DNA of 39,040 bases from Prevotella sp. (GCA_016291005.1 JAEEVT010000008.1:1-39040); one strand, 5' to 3'; numbered from the stretch's first letter, positions 24,262-33,590 are shown. Notes: a model not told the origin generated them from the sequence alone. A program made the numbers and translations.

Positions 24262-24293
24262 CAAAGATACGAAAAGTAAACCAAAGAGCCAAA
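24262..24293 (-). promoter_or_regulatory. Promoter of leuS
   Basis: The complement of 24262-24269 is TATCTTTG and that of 24290-24293 is TTTG, with a 20-bp spacer. The leader to the ATG at 24222 is about 35 nt. Confidence 0.7.
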
Positions 24294-24353
24294 ATAATTT
24301 CATCTTTTAATTATTAACAAATAAGAAAGTATTTTACAAAACCTTGCGTGAGA

Positions 24354-24398
24354 TTTGCGTAGAAGTCACCAAGCGGTCTTCGCTCCGCTACACGCAAA
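24354..24398. other. Nested inverted repeat in the non-coding region
   Basis: Outer arms TTTGCGT and ACGCAAA enclose AGCGG and CCGCT, which would fold into a branched or two-part hairpin. It lies before the 22-bp array in the 637-bp gap between leuS and the exported OB-fold gene. No function recognised. Confidence 0.45.
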
Positions 24399-24463
24399 AT
24401 ATGAGCCGTTTTGCTATGTCTTTGACAGTCAGAGACTTGCATTTTTGCCCCGTTTTTCCACAT

Positions 24464-24649
24464 GATTTCTGGTGCGAGAAACGTTACTTTTTCTCAGAAA
24501 TCTAGGTACTTTTCACCAGAAATCCAGGCAATTTCCTACGGAAATCTAGGCACTTTCCACCAGAAATCACCTAAACTTCTTCAAGAAATCACCGTAACTT
24601 CTTGAGGAAATCATCATACTTTCCCTCGAAAACCACCACTTTTCCTTCG
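24464..24649. repeat. 22-bp-period degenerate tandem array
   Basis: Six consecutive units start with GAAATC at 24497, 24519, 24541, 24563, 24585 and 24607, each exactly 22 bp long; partial units precede (24476) and follow (24629). Most carry ACTT or ATTT about 11-12 bases after GAAATC. The array is entered by TTTTTCCACATGATTTC, which resembles the loop at 5851-5866. Since 22 is not a multiple of three and stops abound, it is not coding. Confidence 0.85.
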
Positions 24650-24787
24650 TTTATCCTTATCTTGACCACTTTCTCTCCTCACACCTTACTCTAAAAGTGC
24701 TCAAAACCAAGTGTTAAATTCAGGCATATTTTCTTTACAAACTCCCTATACCCCTTATATTTATTCACAAAAATTTCTATAGGAACG

Positions 24788-24818
24788 CTTGTAAAACCAA
24801 AATAATTCCTTAACTTTG
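24788..24818 (+). promoter_or_regulatory. Promoter of the exported OB-fold gene
   Basis: CTTG at 24788-24791 and TAACTTTG at 24811-24818 with a 19-bp spacer. The ATG at 24860 follows an A-rich leader of about 40 nt. Confidence 0.65.
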
Positions 24819-24859
24819 CACCAAAGATTTTAATTACTAACTAACAAAAAAATTAGCTT

Positions 24860-26620
24860 ATGAACAAAATTTTACGCTTTTCGTTAATGGCCATTCTGGC
24901 TATTGTGGGCTTTGGCAATGCTATGGCCCAAGGAGTTACTATCGACTTTGACAACGACTATGCTACGTTGTTCCCTGACTTACCAGGTGTATCGACAAAT
25001 GAAAGTCACGATGGTGACTTCACCGCGACTATGACTTCTGCTGCCGTGTCTGGCTACACCGTAACTGTTTCTCCAAAGGCAGAAGGTGTTAACAACCCTA
25101 ACCGCATTTGGTCGAGCGCTCCCCGTCTCCGTATGTATTCAGGAACTTTAATAGTCCAAGGTCCAAGCATCAAGAAGATTGAGTTTACTTCTTCAGCCAA
25201 CAAGTTTGACGTTACTCCCGACGTAGGTACGCTTGACGGTAAGGTATGGACTGGTGAAGCAGATGCTGTTACCTTTACAGTTAACAAGAACACTCAGCTT
25301 AACCAGATTGTCATCAATGGCGACGGTGGTGCTACTGTCACAGAAGGACAGACTGCAGAGACTGCTATTACCGTGACTCGTGCGCTGGAAATCATCAATG
25401 CTTTAGATGGAGGCGCAACCACAAATGAGACCTATTATGTGAAAGGTATCGTAACGGACATCGATAAGATTACTTCGTCGAGCGCTGGTTTCAAGTTTGC
25501 TGACAACGCTTCTTCAAGTGACAAGCTGACAACCTACAGCACAAAAGGTCTGGGCAACAAGACTATTACCAATACTGATTTTGTAAAGGCTAACGATAAT
25601 GTGGTAGTTTTCGGTCAGCTCATGAAGTATGAGAAGGACGGAACTATGACGCCTGAGATCAAGAACGGCTATGTTTATTCTGTTAATGGTAAGACTGAGG
25701 ACGACACTCCTAACCCCGAGGATGCCATCACTAATGGTAAAGAAGCCGACAGCCCCATGACTGCCGCTCAGGCTCTTGAGTATATCAACGGCTTCAGCGA
25801 TGGTTTCACCACCACTAACAAGTACTATGTAGAGGGTACCGTTGCCGAAGTGACGGAGATTAACGTAGAAAATGGTAACGCCACGTTCAAGATGGGTGGT
25901 CTGACTGTCTTCCGCGTGAAGGGTCTGGAGAATAAGAACATTGCCGATGCTAACTACCTGAAAGCAAACGATCAGGTGGTTGTCTATGCCAAGCTGCAGA
26001 AATATGGTAGTGGTGAATCTGCAACTCCAGAGCTGTCCTCTGGCTATATCTACAAGCTGAATGGTAAAACCAAGGAGGAAGGCGACGATCCTGGCACCTA
26101 CACACCAGTTGGCGACGGCTCGAAGGCTAACCCCTACACCGCACAAGACATCCTGCACATGGCTACTCCTGAGTCTTCAAGTGTTGTCGAAGGTCAAGAG
26201 CCGGTATGGCTCAAGGGCTTCATCGTTGGTGCTCTGAACTCAGCTGGTACAGCTTTTGCTGAAGAGGTTGCTTCCAACATAGCCATAGCTGAGACAGCCA
26301 GCGAGACAGAAGCCAAGAACACTGTTCCCGTTCAGTTGCCTACAGGTACTATGAGAGCAGGTCTTAACGTCGTTGACAATCCTGAGAACAAGGGTAAGGA
26401 CGTGATTGTCTGTGGCTATCTGCTGAAGTACATGAGCCGTGCAGGTCTGAAGAACCTGACCGCTTATATCCTCAATGGTGAGGAGGTTTCTGCTGGCATC
26501 AACGGCGTTACTGTCGATCAGCAGAAGAACGGTGCCACTTATAACCTGAAGGGCCAGCGCGTCAACCAGAGCTACAAGGGCCTGATCATTAAGAACGGTA
26601 CGAAAACTATCCAGAAGTAA
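24860..26620 (+). CDS. Exported protein with repeated OB-fold-like domains and Prevotella-type C-terminal tail
   Basis: A 586-residue secreted protein with signal peptide ending MAQ (about residue 24). After an N-terminal beta-rich region come two similar units, ALEIINALDGGATTNETYYV and ALEYINGFSDGFTTTNKYYV, each followed by KGIV or EGTV and a KANDNVVVFGQL / KANDQVVVYAKL strand, resembling OB-fold modules. A third unit (GSKANPYTAQDILHM.., VWLKGFIVGAL) resembles the DUF6359 type found in surface proteins of this group. The C-terminus GATYNLKGQRVNQSYKGLII matches the tail of the 1626-residue protein at 33740, so both probably share an export or anchoring route, perhaps type IX. Ligand unknown. 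It ends with a strong terminator. Confidence 0.8.
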   Translation: MNKILRFSLMAILAIVGFGNAMAQGVTIDFDNDYATLFPDLPGVSTNESHDGDFTATMTSAAVSGYTVTVSPKAEGVNNPNRIWSSAPRLRMYSGTLIVQGPSIKKIEFTSSANKFDVTPDVGTLDGKVWTGEADAVTFTVNKNTQLNQIVINGDGGATVTEGQTAETAITVTRALEIINALDGGATTNETYYVKGIVTDIDKITSSSAGFKFADNASSSDKLTTYSTKGLGNKTITNTDFVKANDNVVVFGQLMKYEKDGTMTPEIKNGYVYSVNGKTEDDTPNPEDAITNGKEADSPMTAAQALEYINGFSDGFTTTNKYYVEGTVAEVTEINVENGNATFKMGGLTVFRVKGLENKNIADANYLKANDQVVVYAKLQKYGSGESATPELSSGYIYKLNGKTKEEGDDPGTYTPVGDGSKANPYTAQDILHMATPESSSVVEGQEPVWLKGFIVGALNSAGTAFAEEVASNIAIAETASETEAKNTVPVQLPTGTMRAGLNVVDNPENKGKDVIVCGYLLKYMSRAGLKNLTAYILNGEEVSAGINGVTVDQQKNGATYNLKGQRVNQSYKGLIIKNGTKTIQK

Positions 26621-26644
26621 ACAGTAAACTTCTATAACTGACAA

Positions 26645-26678
26645 GAGCGAAGCCTTCAACGGGCTTCGCTCCTTTTTT
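26645..26678 (+). terminator. Intrinsic terminator after the OB-fold protein gene
   Basis: GAGCGAAGCC (26645-26654) and GGCTTCGCTC (26662-26671) form a perfect 10-bp stem with a 7-base loop, followed by C and six Ts. Confidence 0.9.
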
Positions 26679-26709
26679 ATATATAATCGTCGCCGTTATG
26701 AAATAATTT

Positions 26710-26737
26710 TCAATTATCAATTATCAATTTTCAATTA
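26710..26737. repeat. Heptamer repeat before the mutS promoter
   Basis: TCAATTA, TCAATTA, TCAATTT and TCAATTA in perfect 7-bp register. It ends 7 bp upstream of the mutS -7 element and occupies the place of a normal -33 region. Confidence 0.8.
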
Positions 26738-26744
26738 TTCTTCG

Positions 26745-26752
26745 TACCTTTG
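26745..26752 (+). promoter_or_regulatory. -7 element of mutS
   Basis: TACCTTTG, only 8 bases before the mutS ATG at 26761. The heptamer repeat replaces a recognisable -33 TTTG. The mRNA should be almost leaderless. Confidence 0.55.
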
Positions 26753-26760
26753 CAGCTGTT

Positions 26761-29484
26761 ATGGCAAACAAAGACGGCAAGGAGCTCACTCCGATGATGA
26801 AACAGTTTTTCGACTTCAAGGCTAAATACCCTGAGGCCTTGCTGCTGTTCCGTTGCGGCGACTTCTACGAAACCTATTGCGAGGACGCCGTCATCGCTGC
26901 CCAGATATTGGGCATCACGCTGACTCACCGCAACAACGGCTATAACAAGGGCGACGAGATGGCTGGATTTCCCCATCACGCCTTGGACACCTACCTGCCA
27001 AAACTCATCAGGGCCGGCAAGCGCGTAGCCATCTGCGACCAGTTGGAAGACCCGAAGCTGACGAAAAAGCTCGTTAAGCGCGGCATCACGGAACTGGTGA
27101 CGCCTGGCGTGGCCATGCAGGACACCGTGCTTAATTATAAGGAGAACAACTTCTTGGCTGCCGTCAACTTTGGAAAGGCAGCCTGCGGCGTGGCGTTCCT
27201 CGACATCTCGACGGGCGAATTCCTGACGGGCGAAGGGACTTACGACTATGTGGAGAAGCTCATCGGCAACTTCCAGCCTAAGGAAGTGCTTTACAATCGT
27301 GAGCGCCGTCGTGACTTCGAGCGCTATTTCGGCACACGTTTAGTGACCTTCGAGCTCGATGACTGGGTGTTTACTGAACAGACCGCCCACCAGAAGCTCT
27401 ACAAGCACTTCAACGTCAAGTCGCTGAAAGGCTTTGGCGTTGACCACCTGAAGAGTGGCATCGTGGCTGCAGGAGCCATCCTGCAGTACCTGGAACAGAC
27501 GCTCCATACGCAGATTGCCCATATCACCACCTTGTCGCGCATCGAGGAAGAGCGCTATGTTCGCTTGGACAAGTTTACCGTGCGCTCCCTGGAACTCATT
27601 GGGACTATGCAGGAAGACGGTAAGTCGCTGCTCGACGTCATCGACCGCACCGTGTCGCCGATGGGTGGCCGACTGTTGCGTCGCTGGCTCGTATTCCCTC
27701 TCAAGGACGAGAAGCATATCAACAATCGTTTAGACATCGTCGACTACTTCTTCCGTGAGCCAGGCTTCCGCACCATCATCGACGAACAGTTGCAGCACAT
27801 TGGCGACCTGGAGCGCATAGTATCGAAAGTGGCTGTCGGCCGCGTTTCACCACGCGAAATGGTACAGCTGAAGGTGGCACTCAAAGCCATAGAACCGATA
27901 AAGTACGCTTGTCTGCAGTCTAACAACGAGAGCATCGAAAGGGTAGGGGAGCAATTGAACCTGTGCGAACCTCTGCGCCAGCGTATAGAAAAGGAACTTA
28001 CCCCCGATCCGCCTCAGCTGGTACAGAAGGGAGGCGTCATTCGCGACGGTGTGAATGCGGAGTTGGACGATCTGCGTCACATTGCTTACTCAGGCAAAGA
28101 CTATCTTTTGCAAATCCAGGAACGTGAGGCCCGTGAGACAGGCATCCAGTCGCTGAAGATTGGCTATAACAACGTCTTCGGCTATTACCTTGAGGTGCGC
28201 AACACGTATAAGGACAAAGTGCCGCAAGAGTGGGTTCGCAAGCAGACCTTGGCTCAGGCCGAGCGTTACATCACCCAAGAACTGAAGGAGTACGAAGAGA
28301 AGATTTTGGGCGCCGAGGACAAGATTCTGTCCCTGGAACAACGGCTCTTCATGGACTTGGTGACTGGTGCGCAGGAGTTTATCCAGCAGGTGCAGCAGGA
28401 CGCCAACATCATTGCCCACCTGGACTGTCTGCTCTCCGCTGCCAAGACGGCTGAGGAGAACCACTACGTCAGGCCAGTCATCGACTCGTCGGACGTCATC
28501 GACATCCGTCAGGGCCGCCATCCCGTCATCGAGACGCAGCTGCCCGTCGGCGAACGTTACGTGCCCAACGACATCCGGTTAGACCAGGAGCGCCAGCAAA
28601 TCATCATCATCACCGGCCCTAACATGGCGGGTAAGTCGGCGTTGTTGCGCCAGACGGCACTCATCACGCTCTTGGCGCAGATAGGTTCGTTTGTGCCTGC
28701 CGAGAGTGCCCGCATAGGCATGGTGGACAAAATCTTCACTCGTGTCGGTGCTTCGGATAATATCTCGTTGGGCGAATCGACGTTTATGGTCGAGATGACT
28801 GAAGCCGCCAATATATTAAATAATGTGACGCCGCGCTCCTTAGTACTCTTCGACGAACTGGGCCGCGGCACATCGACCTATGACGGCATCAGCATCGCCT
28901 GGGCCATTGTGGAGTATTTACACGAACATCCCAAGGCACAGGGTCGCACGCTCTTCGCTACACACTACCATGAGCTCAACGAGATGGAGAAGAGTTTTTC
29001 ACGAATCAAGAACTATAACGTCAGCGTCAAGGAGGTCGACGGTAAGGTCATCTTCCTCCGCAAGTTAGAGCGAGGTGGTTCAGAGCACTCCTTTGGTATT
29101 CATGTTGCTGAGATTGCCGGTATGCCGAAGAGCATCGTCAAGCGCGCTAACGTCATCCTGAAACAATTGGAAGGTACTGCCGCCGCCGTCAGCACTTCTG
29201 GGGCTTCTACTGCTTCCGCCACCGCCGTCAGCATTAACGACGCTTCTACTGCTCCTGCCACCGCCGCCGGGAAGTCTCCTGTAGCCGTGAGAGTGCCAGG
29301 CAGTTCAGCTGCCGGGGCTATTGCCTCTTCACGCGAGGGCATGCAGCTCTCCTTCTTCCAGTTGGACGACCCAGTGCTTTGTCAGGTGCGCGACGAAATT
29401 CTCGGCCTCGACGTCAACAACCTCACGCCTCTCGAAGCCCTTAACAAACTCAACGACATCAAAAAAATCGTCTCCGGCAAGTAA
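26761..29484 (+). CDS. mutS: DNA mismatch repair protein MutS
   Basis: Recognises mismatches and recruits MutL. The 907 residues include the mismatch-contacting FYE in [13 protein letters not shown] (about 30-42), connector and lever domains, the Walker A motif [14 protein letters not shown] (about 617-630) and Walker B / D-loop [13 protein letters not shown] (about 697-709). The C-terminal tail ends [11 protein letters not shown].. and [15 protein letters not shown] as in MutS1. Between the ATPase and the tail there is a low-complexity, Ala/Ser/Thr-rich linker at about residues 805-860, made in part of a 39-bp tandem repeat. The promoter is almost at the start codon. Confidence 0.97.
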   Translation: MANKDGKELTPMMKQFFDFKAKYPEALLLFRCGDFYETYCEDAVIAAQILGITLTHRNNGYNKGDEMAGFPHHALDTYLPKLIRAGKRVAICDQLEDPKLTKKLVKRGITELVTPGVAMQDTVLNYKENNFLAAVNFGKAACGVAFLDISTGEFLTGEGTYDYVEKLIGNFQPKEVLYNRERRRDFERYFGTRLVTFELDDWVFTEQTAHQKLYKHFNVKSLKGFGVDHLKSGIVAAGAILQYLEQTLHTQIAHITTLSRIEEERYVRLDKFTVRSLELIGTMQEDGKSLLDVIDRTVSPMGGRLLRRWLVFPLKDEKHINNRLDIVDYFFREPGFRTIIDEQLQHIGDLERIVSKVAVGRVSPREMVQLKVALKAIEPIKYACLQSNNESIERVGEQLNLCEPLRQRIEKELTPDPPQLVQKGGVIRDGVNAELDDLRHIAYSGKDYLLQIQEREARETGIQSLKIGYNNVFGYYLEVRNTYKDKVPQEWVRKQTLAQAERYITQELKEYEEKILGAEDKILSLEQRLFMDLVTGAQEFIQQVQQDANIIAHLDCLLSAAKTAEENHYVRPVIDSSDVIDIRQGRHPVIETQLPVGERYVPNDIRLDQERQQIIIITGPNMAGKSALLRQTALITLLAQIGSFVPAESARIGMVDKIFTRVGASDNISLGESTFMVEMTEAANILNNVTPRSLVLFDELGRGTSTYDGISIAWAIVEYLHEHPKAQGRTLFATHYHELNEMEKSFSRIKNYNVSVKEVDGKVIFLRKLERGGSEHSFGIHVAEIAGMPKSIVKRANVILKQLEGTAAAVSTSGASTASATAVSINDASTAPATAAGKSPVAVRVPGSSAAGAIASSREGMQLSFFQLDDPVLCQVRDEILGLDVNNLTPLEALNKLNDIKKIVSGK
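29185..29262. repeat. 39-bp tandem repeat in the MutS linker
   Basis: Two 39-bp copies beginning GCCGTCAGCA at 29185 and 29224 code for [13 protein letters not shown] and [13 protein letters not shown]. They lie in the variable linker, so the frame and core domains are unaffected. Confidence 0.8.
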
Positions 29485-29505
29485 AGAAAGCGTTCAGAAG
29501 TTCTC

Positions 29506-30384
29506 TTATGCCGTCTTCTTAGCCCTGAGCATGCAGACGACGCCGATGATGATAAAGGGGATGGAAAGAATCTGTCCCATATCGATGGGCAGCGTAGCCT
29601 CAAAGGCTTCCTGAATCTCCTTGGTGTACTCGATGAAGAAGCGGAAGGTGAAGATGTAGGTCAGGCAGAAGCCGAAATACCATCCGGAGCCAACGGTGAG
29701 TGCTGAGCGTTGAGCGTTAAATGCTGAACTTTGATAGTTGACAGCTGAACTTTGAGTATTGGAACGATTCTTCTTATAGATGGTCCACATGATGACGAAC
29801 AGGATGCCGTAGGCGATGGCCTCATAGAGCTGGCCAGGATGGCGTGGCAGACCGTCGACCTTCTCGAAGACGAAAGCCCAGGGCACGTCAGTCACCTTGC
29901 CGATAATCTCGGAGTTCATCAGGTTGCCGAGTCGGATGAAACAGGCTGTGGAACCTGTAGCGATGGCGATGTTGTCGAGCACCGTCCAGATGCTGAGCTT
30001 CGTCTTGCGAACGTATAGCCAGAGGGCGATGATAAGTCCGAGGGTACCGCCGTGGGAGGCCAGTCCCTGATAGCCAATGAACTTCCACCCCCCATCGGCG
30101 AGGAAGCGGATGGGGATGAACATCTCCACCAAGCCCTTGACTGAAGTCAGGAAGTGGTCGGGTTCGTAGAAAATGCAATGTCCCAGCCGGGCACCAGCCA
30201 GAATACCTATGAAACAATAGATGAATAGTGGGTCGAAGAGCTCGTCCTTGATTTTCTGTTCCTTATAAAGACGCTTGACAATGAAGTATGCCAGCGCCAG
30301 TCCCACGAGCCAACACAGGCCATACCAGCGGAAAGGCCCGAACTCCGGACTCGGATTCCATGTTATAAACAGTTCAAAGTTCAT
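29506..30384 (-). CDS. lgt: Prolipoprotein diacylglyceryl transferase
   Basis: Transfers diacylglycerol from phosphatidylglycerol to the lipobox cysteine of prolipoproteins in the inner membrane. The 292-residue protein starts [22 protein letters not shown] and has about seven hydrophobic segments. Family residues are present in [23 protein letters not shown] (His-Gly-Gly) and [13 protein letters not shown], then [13 protein letters not shown]. An insertion at about residues 211-231 ([21 protein letters not shown]) is built of nine DNA heptamers and lies between membrane segments. The start at 30384 is chosen over a TTG further upstream. It follows ychF after 33 bp, so they form an operon. 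Confidence 0.95.
   Translation of the reverse strand: MNFELFITWNPSPEFGPFRWYGLCWLVGLALAYFIVKRLYKEQKIKDELFDPLFIYCFIGILAGARLGHCIFYEPDHFLTSVKGLVEMFIPIRFLADGGWKFIGYQGLASHGGTLGLIIALWLYVRKTKLSIWTVLDNIAIATGSTACFIRLGNLMNSEIIGKVTDVPWAFVFEKVDGLPRHPGQLYEAIAYGILFVIMWTIYKKNRSNTQSSAVNYQSSAFNAQRSALTVGSGWYFGFCLTYIFTFRFFIEYTKEIQEAFEATLPIDMGQILSIPFIIIGVVCMLRAKKTA
29692..29754 (-). repeat. Nine in-frame heptamers inside lgt
   Basis: On the coding strand nine consecutive 7-mers (CAAAGTT, CAGCTGT, CAACTAT, CAAAGTT, CAGCATT, TAACGCT, CAACGCT, CAGCACT, CACCGTT) cover exactly 63 bp and encode three 7-residue units of the form Q-x-S-A-x(3). The number of units is a multiple of three, which keeps the frame. Confidence 0.88.
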
Positions 30385-30417
30385 AGTTCTTTTTGAAAAA
30401 AGAGTGCATTCAAGCAA

Positions 30418-31518
30418 CTAAACATTAAAGCGGAAGTGCATGATGTCGCCGTCCTGGACGACGTAGTCTTTGCCCTCGATACCCATTTTGCCGGCTTCAC
30501 GGACGGCAGCCTCGGAGCCGTAGTGGATGTAGTCGTCGTACTTGATGACCTCGGCGCGTATGAAGCCTTTCTCGAAGTCGGTGTGGATGACGCCTGCACA
30601 TTGTGGAGCCTTCCAGCCTTTCTTATAAGTCCATGCCTTGACTTCCATCTCTCCGGCAGTGATAAACGTCTCGAGGTTCAGCAAGGCGTATGCCTTTTTG
30701 ATGAGGCGGTTGACGCCGCTCTCCTCCAAACCTAATTCTTCCAGGAAGAGCTGCTTGTCTTCGTACGACTCTAACTCGGCGATGTCCTCTTCCGTTTTGG
30801 CTGCGATGACCATCGACTCGGCGCCTTCCTCCTTGGCTAACGCCTCGACGCGCTGTGTGAAGGCATTGCCGCTCTTGGCGTCAGCCTCGCCAACGTTGCA
30901 GACGTAGAGGACGGGTTTGGCGGTCAGGAGAAAGAGGTTGCGGGCACAGTCCTGCTCGTCCTTTGTGTCAAACTCCACGATACGGGCATTCTTGCCTTGT
31001 TCCAACACCTCTTTATAAGCCTTCAGCACGGCAACCTCTATCTTAGCATCCTTGTTGCCAGCAGCTGCTGCCTTCTCTGTCTTGGCCAGACGCGACTCAA
31101 TGGTCTCGAGGTCTTTAAGTTGCAGTTCGGTGTCGATAATCTCCTTGTCGCGAATAGGGTCTATGGTGCCGTCGACGTGCGTGATGTTGTCGTCTTCAAA
31201 GCAGCGCAGCACATGTATGATGGCGTCCGTCTCACGGATGTTTCCTAAGAACTTGTTGCCTAAGCCCTCACCCTTCGAGGCGCCCTTTACCAGTCCGGCA
31301 ATATCGACGATTTCACACGTTGCCGGCACGATGCGACCAGGATGAACCAGCTCTGCCAGCTTCGTCAGACGCTCGTCAGGAACGGTAATGACGCCGACGT
31401 TAGGTTCTATTGTACAGAAGGGGAAGTTGGCTGCCTGAGCCTTGGCGCTTGACAGGCAGTTGAACAAGGTAGACTTACCGACGTTGGGTAGTCCCACAAT
31501 ACCACATTTTAATGACAT
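30418..31518 (-). CDS. ychF: Ribosome-associated GTPase/ATPase YchF (OLA1 family)
   Basis: An Obg-like P-loop nucleotidase of 366 residues that binds ribosomes and prefers ATP over GTP in studied members. The P-loop is GLPNVGKSTLFN (residues 8-19), switch II is DIAGLVKGASKGEGLGNKFL, and a coiled-coil insertion with QLKDLETIESRLAKTEKA is present. The C-terminal TGS domain has AWTYKKGWKAPQCAGVIHTD and ends EGKDYVVQDGDIMHFRFNV. Standard length. It heads the ychF-lgt pair and has a clear promoter. The space between promoter and start codon is filled by a heptamer-type repeat. Confidence 0.97.
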   Translation of the reverse strand: MSLKCGIVGLPNVGKSTLFNCLSSAKAQAANFPFCTIEPNVGVITVPDERLTKLAELVHPGRIVPATCEIVDIAGLVKGASKGEGLGNKFLGNIRETDAIIHVLRCFEDDNITHVDGTIDPIRDKEIIDTELQLKDLETIESRLAKTEKAAAAGNKDAKIEVAVLKAYKEVLEQGKNARIVEFDTKDEQDCARNLFLLTAKPVLYVCNVGEADAKSGNAFTQRVEALAKEEGAESMVIAAKTEEDIAELESYEDKQLFLEELGLEESGVNRLIKKAYALLNLETFITAGEMEVKAWTYKKGWKAPQCAGVIHTDFEKGFIRAEVIKYDDYIHYGSEAAVREAGKMGIEGKDYVVQDGDIMHFRFNV

Positions 31519-31525
31519 CTTTTAT

Positions 31526-31574
31526 ATTTACGATTTACTTATTTACGATTTACTTTTTATCGATTTACGATTTG
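31526..31574. repeat. ATTTACG heptamer-type repeat in the ychF leader
   Basis: ATTTACG and ATTTACTT units, several times over, between the ychF start (31518) and its promoter (31584). On the mRNA they read as CGTAAAT-type repeats immediately before the start codon. Confidence 0.8.
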
Positions 31575-31583
31575 TTTGGCCTG

Positions 31584-31614
31584 CAAAGTTACGAATAAGC
31601 GCGGAAAACGCAAA
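31584..31614 (-). promoter_or_regulatory. Promoter of ychF-lgt
   Basis: The complement of 31584-31591 is TAACTTTG and that of 31611-31614 is TTTG, with a 19-bp spacer. Confidence 0.75.
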
Positions 31615-31750
31615 GGGAAAACGTGTTTTTCTTCTGATTTTCGGTCTGAAGAAGCTTCGGGGGCGGCTTAACGGTTACGAAAAAGGGAGGGAAAGAGAAA
31701 TGACCTGCTGCTATTTTGGTTTTGGGGAGTAGCAGTTTTTCTCCGTTTTG

Positions 31751-31782
31751 TTTGGTTGTTTGTCAGGAAATTCCTATATTTG
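31751..31782 (+). promoter_or_regulatory. Promoter of the kelch-AraC regulator gene
   Basis: TTTG at 31751-31754 and TATATTTG at 31775-31782 with a 20-bp spacer. The ATG at 31800 lies 17 bases on, which excludes earlier in-frame starts. Confidence 0.7.
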
Positions 31783-31799
31783 CACAAAAGAATGCGCTT

Positions 31800-33491
31800 A
31801 TGCAGAGAAAGACCTTTCTATTGTTATGCATGCTGGTGGCAGCACTCTGCTTTGATACCACAATGGCTGCAAGTGTTGCAAGAAATGTCAGCAATGGTGA
31901 CACGTGTCCGACGGTTCGCAGCGTGCCGCAACGTCTGCCCGACCTGACGATGCCTCGCAGCGGACACAGCATTTTCTATGCCAACGGTGAGCTGACAGTG
32001 GCGGGAGGGCATACCACTCACTTTGTTCCTACGCCGACTGCCGAATACTATGCTGACGGCGAGTGGAACCTTATGCCGATGGCCTACCCTCACGACAACG
32101 GCTTTGCAGTAGTCTTGCACGCAGGAGAGGTGATTATCAGCGGAGGTCACAACGAGGAACTTGGCGTTGGACAGACCTACACGATGGAGCGTTACGTGTC
32201 TGCCACACATTCTTTTGAAGGTTTCGGCTGTCTGGACAGGCGGCGCGTGCTGGCTAATGCCACCCTGCTGGGCGACGGACGCGTCATCATTGCCGGCAAC
32301 CACTATGCCGCAGATGCCATTGCTTGCTACGATGGCCGCAGCCAGGTGCAGCATGTCAAGGCTGTAGCGCAGGGACGTGCAAATCCCTATATCCTCCCCA
32401 TAGCCAACGACGATGCCCTCATTCTGAGCGGCAGCAACCTCCACATGAATCCCAATGACACCATCTTGGTAGACCGCCTAAAGGGTGATGCCATCCGTGT
32501 GCCCTTATTGGAACAGTGGCAGCCGGTCTTCTCCGACCAGCCTTTCAACAGTATGATGTGCGCTATGGGCAACTACACTTATCTGATTTCGGCTGTCGAC
32601 AAGAACGGCCAGTTGGGGTTTGTCGTGGCGAGCGACACTACCTTCTCGTTGTTGCCCACGACAGTTCCCGTTCCGATGCATAGCGAGTTTGGCACCATTT
32701 TCTACAAAGGACCAGCAGTTGTTGACAGTCTCCGGCAGCGGGGCTATGTCATCGGTGTCGATAGTCTATGCCGTCATCAGTTTATATTGTCCGTCGACTA
32801 TGCCCAGCAACCGGCAGCGCTGACATTGTATCATACCGATTCACTGGAGCATGCCACCGTAGCTATCCCCATATTGACCTCCGACGGCGACCTATTGTTG
32901 GTAGGTGGCGAGCCAGAAGATAATTACAAGCCACTGGCCACCGTCTGGTGCTACCACTTCGGCACCGAGCAGCAGGACGACTCCTCGTTTGCTACGCTTC
33001 ATTCTTCACTTTCTACCCTCTGGCTATGGGGACTTCTGGCACTTCTTGGCTTCGGCAGCCTCGCGTACCTTATAATAATAATACGCCGCAGAAGGTCCAG
33101 CCGTCCTGCAGAGCTGTTGCCTCCTGCGGACAGCGACGATTTGGCATCCCCCGCCGACAAAATAGAGAATCTGATGGACGGCATCTACCAGCTGATGGAC
33201 AACGAACAGCTCTACCTGCGTAGCGACTTGAAGGTTCAGGACGTCGCCACGCGCCTTAATACTAACAGCACTTACATTAGCCAGTGCATCAACAGTAGCT
33301 TGGGCCAGTCGTTCTCTCAGTTTGTCAATACCTACCGCATCCGTCATGCACAGGATGTGCTGCGCCGACTGCCAGATGCCAAGATATCCCATGTTGCCTC
33401 CGAGTCTGGTTTCAGCTCAGAAGTCTCCTTCTTCCGCAACTTCAAAGCCATCACTGGCATGACGCCCCGCGAGTGGATTGCTTCGCTGTAA
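31800..33491 (+). CDS. Transmembrane AraC-type regulator with extracytoplasmic kelch-like propeller
   Basis: A 563-residue protein with signal sequence MQRKTFLLLCMLVAALCF. The extracytoplasmic part has kelch-like beta-propeller strands (MPRSGHSIFYANGELTVAGG, YPHDNGFAVVLHAGEVIISG, RRVLANATLLGDGRVIIAG, ILTSDGDLLLVGG). A transmembrane helix follows (LWLWGLLALLGFGSLAYLIIII, about 406-428) with a stop-transfer RRRRSSR. The cytoplasmic end is an AraC DNA-binding domain with both helix-turn-helix units (VQDVATRLNTNSTYISQCIN and ISHVASESGFSSEVSFFRNF) and the closing GMTPREWI. No kinase or receiver domain is present, so it should act as a one-component switch. The large surface protein downstream is the obvious candidate target; this is inference from position. 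Confidence 0.88.
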   Translation: MQRKTFLLLCMLVAALCFDTTMAASVARNVSNGDTCPTVRSVPQRLPDLTMPRSGHSIFYANGELTVAGGHTTHFVPTPTAEYYADGEWNLMPMAYPHDNGFAVVLHAGEVIISGGHNEELGVGQTYTMERYVSATHSFEGFGCLDRRRVLANATLLGDGRVIIAGNHYAADAIACYDGRSQVQHVKAVAQGRANPYILPIANDDALILSGSNLHMNPNDTILVDRLKGDAIRVPLLEQWQPVFSDQPFNSMMCAMGNYTYLISAVDKNGQLGFVVASDTTFSLLPTTVPVPMHSEFGTIFYKGPAVVDSLRQRGYVIGVDSLCRHQFILSVDYAQQPAALTLYHTDSLEHATVAIPILTSDGDLLLVGGEPEDNYKPLATVWCYHFGTEQQDDSSFATLHSSLSTLWLWGLLALLGFGSLAYLIIIIRRRRSSRPAELLPPADSDDLASPADKIENLMDGIYQLMDNEQLYLRSDLKVQDVATRLNTNSTYISQCINSSLGQSFSQFVNTYRIRHAQDVLRRLPDAKISHVASESGFSSEVSFFRNFKAITGMTPREWIASL

Positions 33492-33518
33492 CTATAGAGA
33501 ATGGCCCCTCAACCCTAC

Positions 33519-33566
33519 AATCGACTTTCATTTCTATGATTTGAAAGTCGATTTAATATTTTTGTT
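33519..33566 (+). terminator. Terminator-like hairpin after the kelch-AraC gene
   Basis: AATCGACTTTCA (33519-33530) pairs with TGAAAGTCGATT (33542-33553) over 12 bp, followed by TAATATTTTTG. Confidence 0.65.
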
Positions 33567-33590
33567 AGTCGAATGTGGAATCTATTTAAC

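Noticed and set aside
24497..24649. CRISPR array
   Set aside because: Units are contiguous 22-mers that share only short motifs, with no identical repeats or spacers and no cas genes.
25514..26158. Open frame of 214 codons antisense to the OB-fold protein
   Set aside because: Shadow of a repetitive, codon-biased gene; no promoter or recognisable domain.
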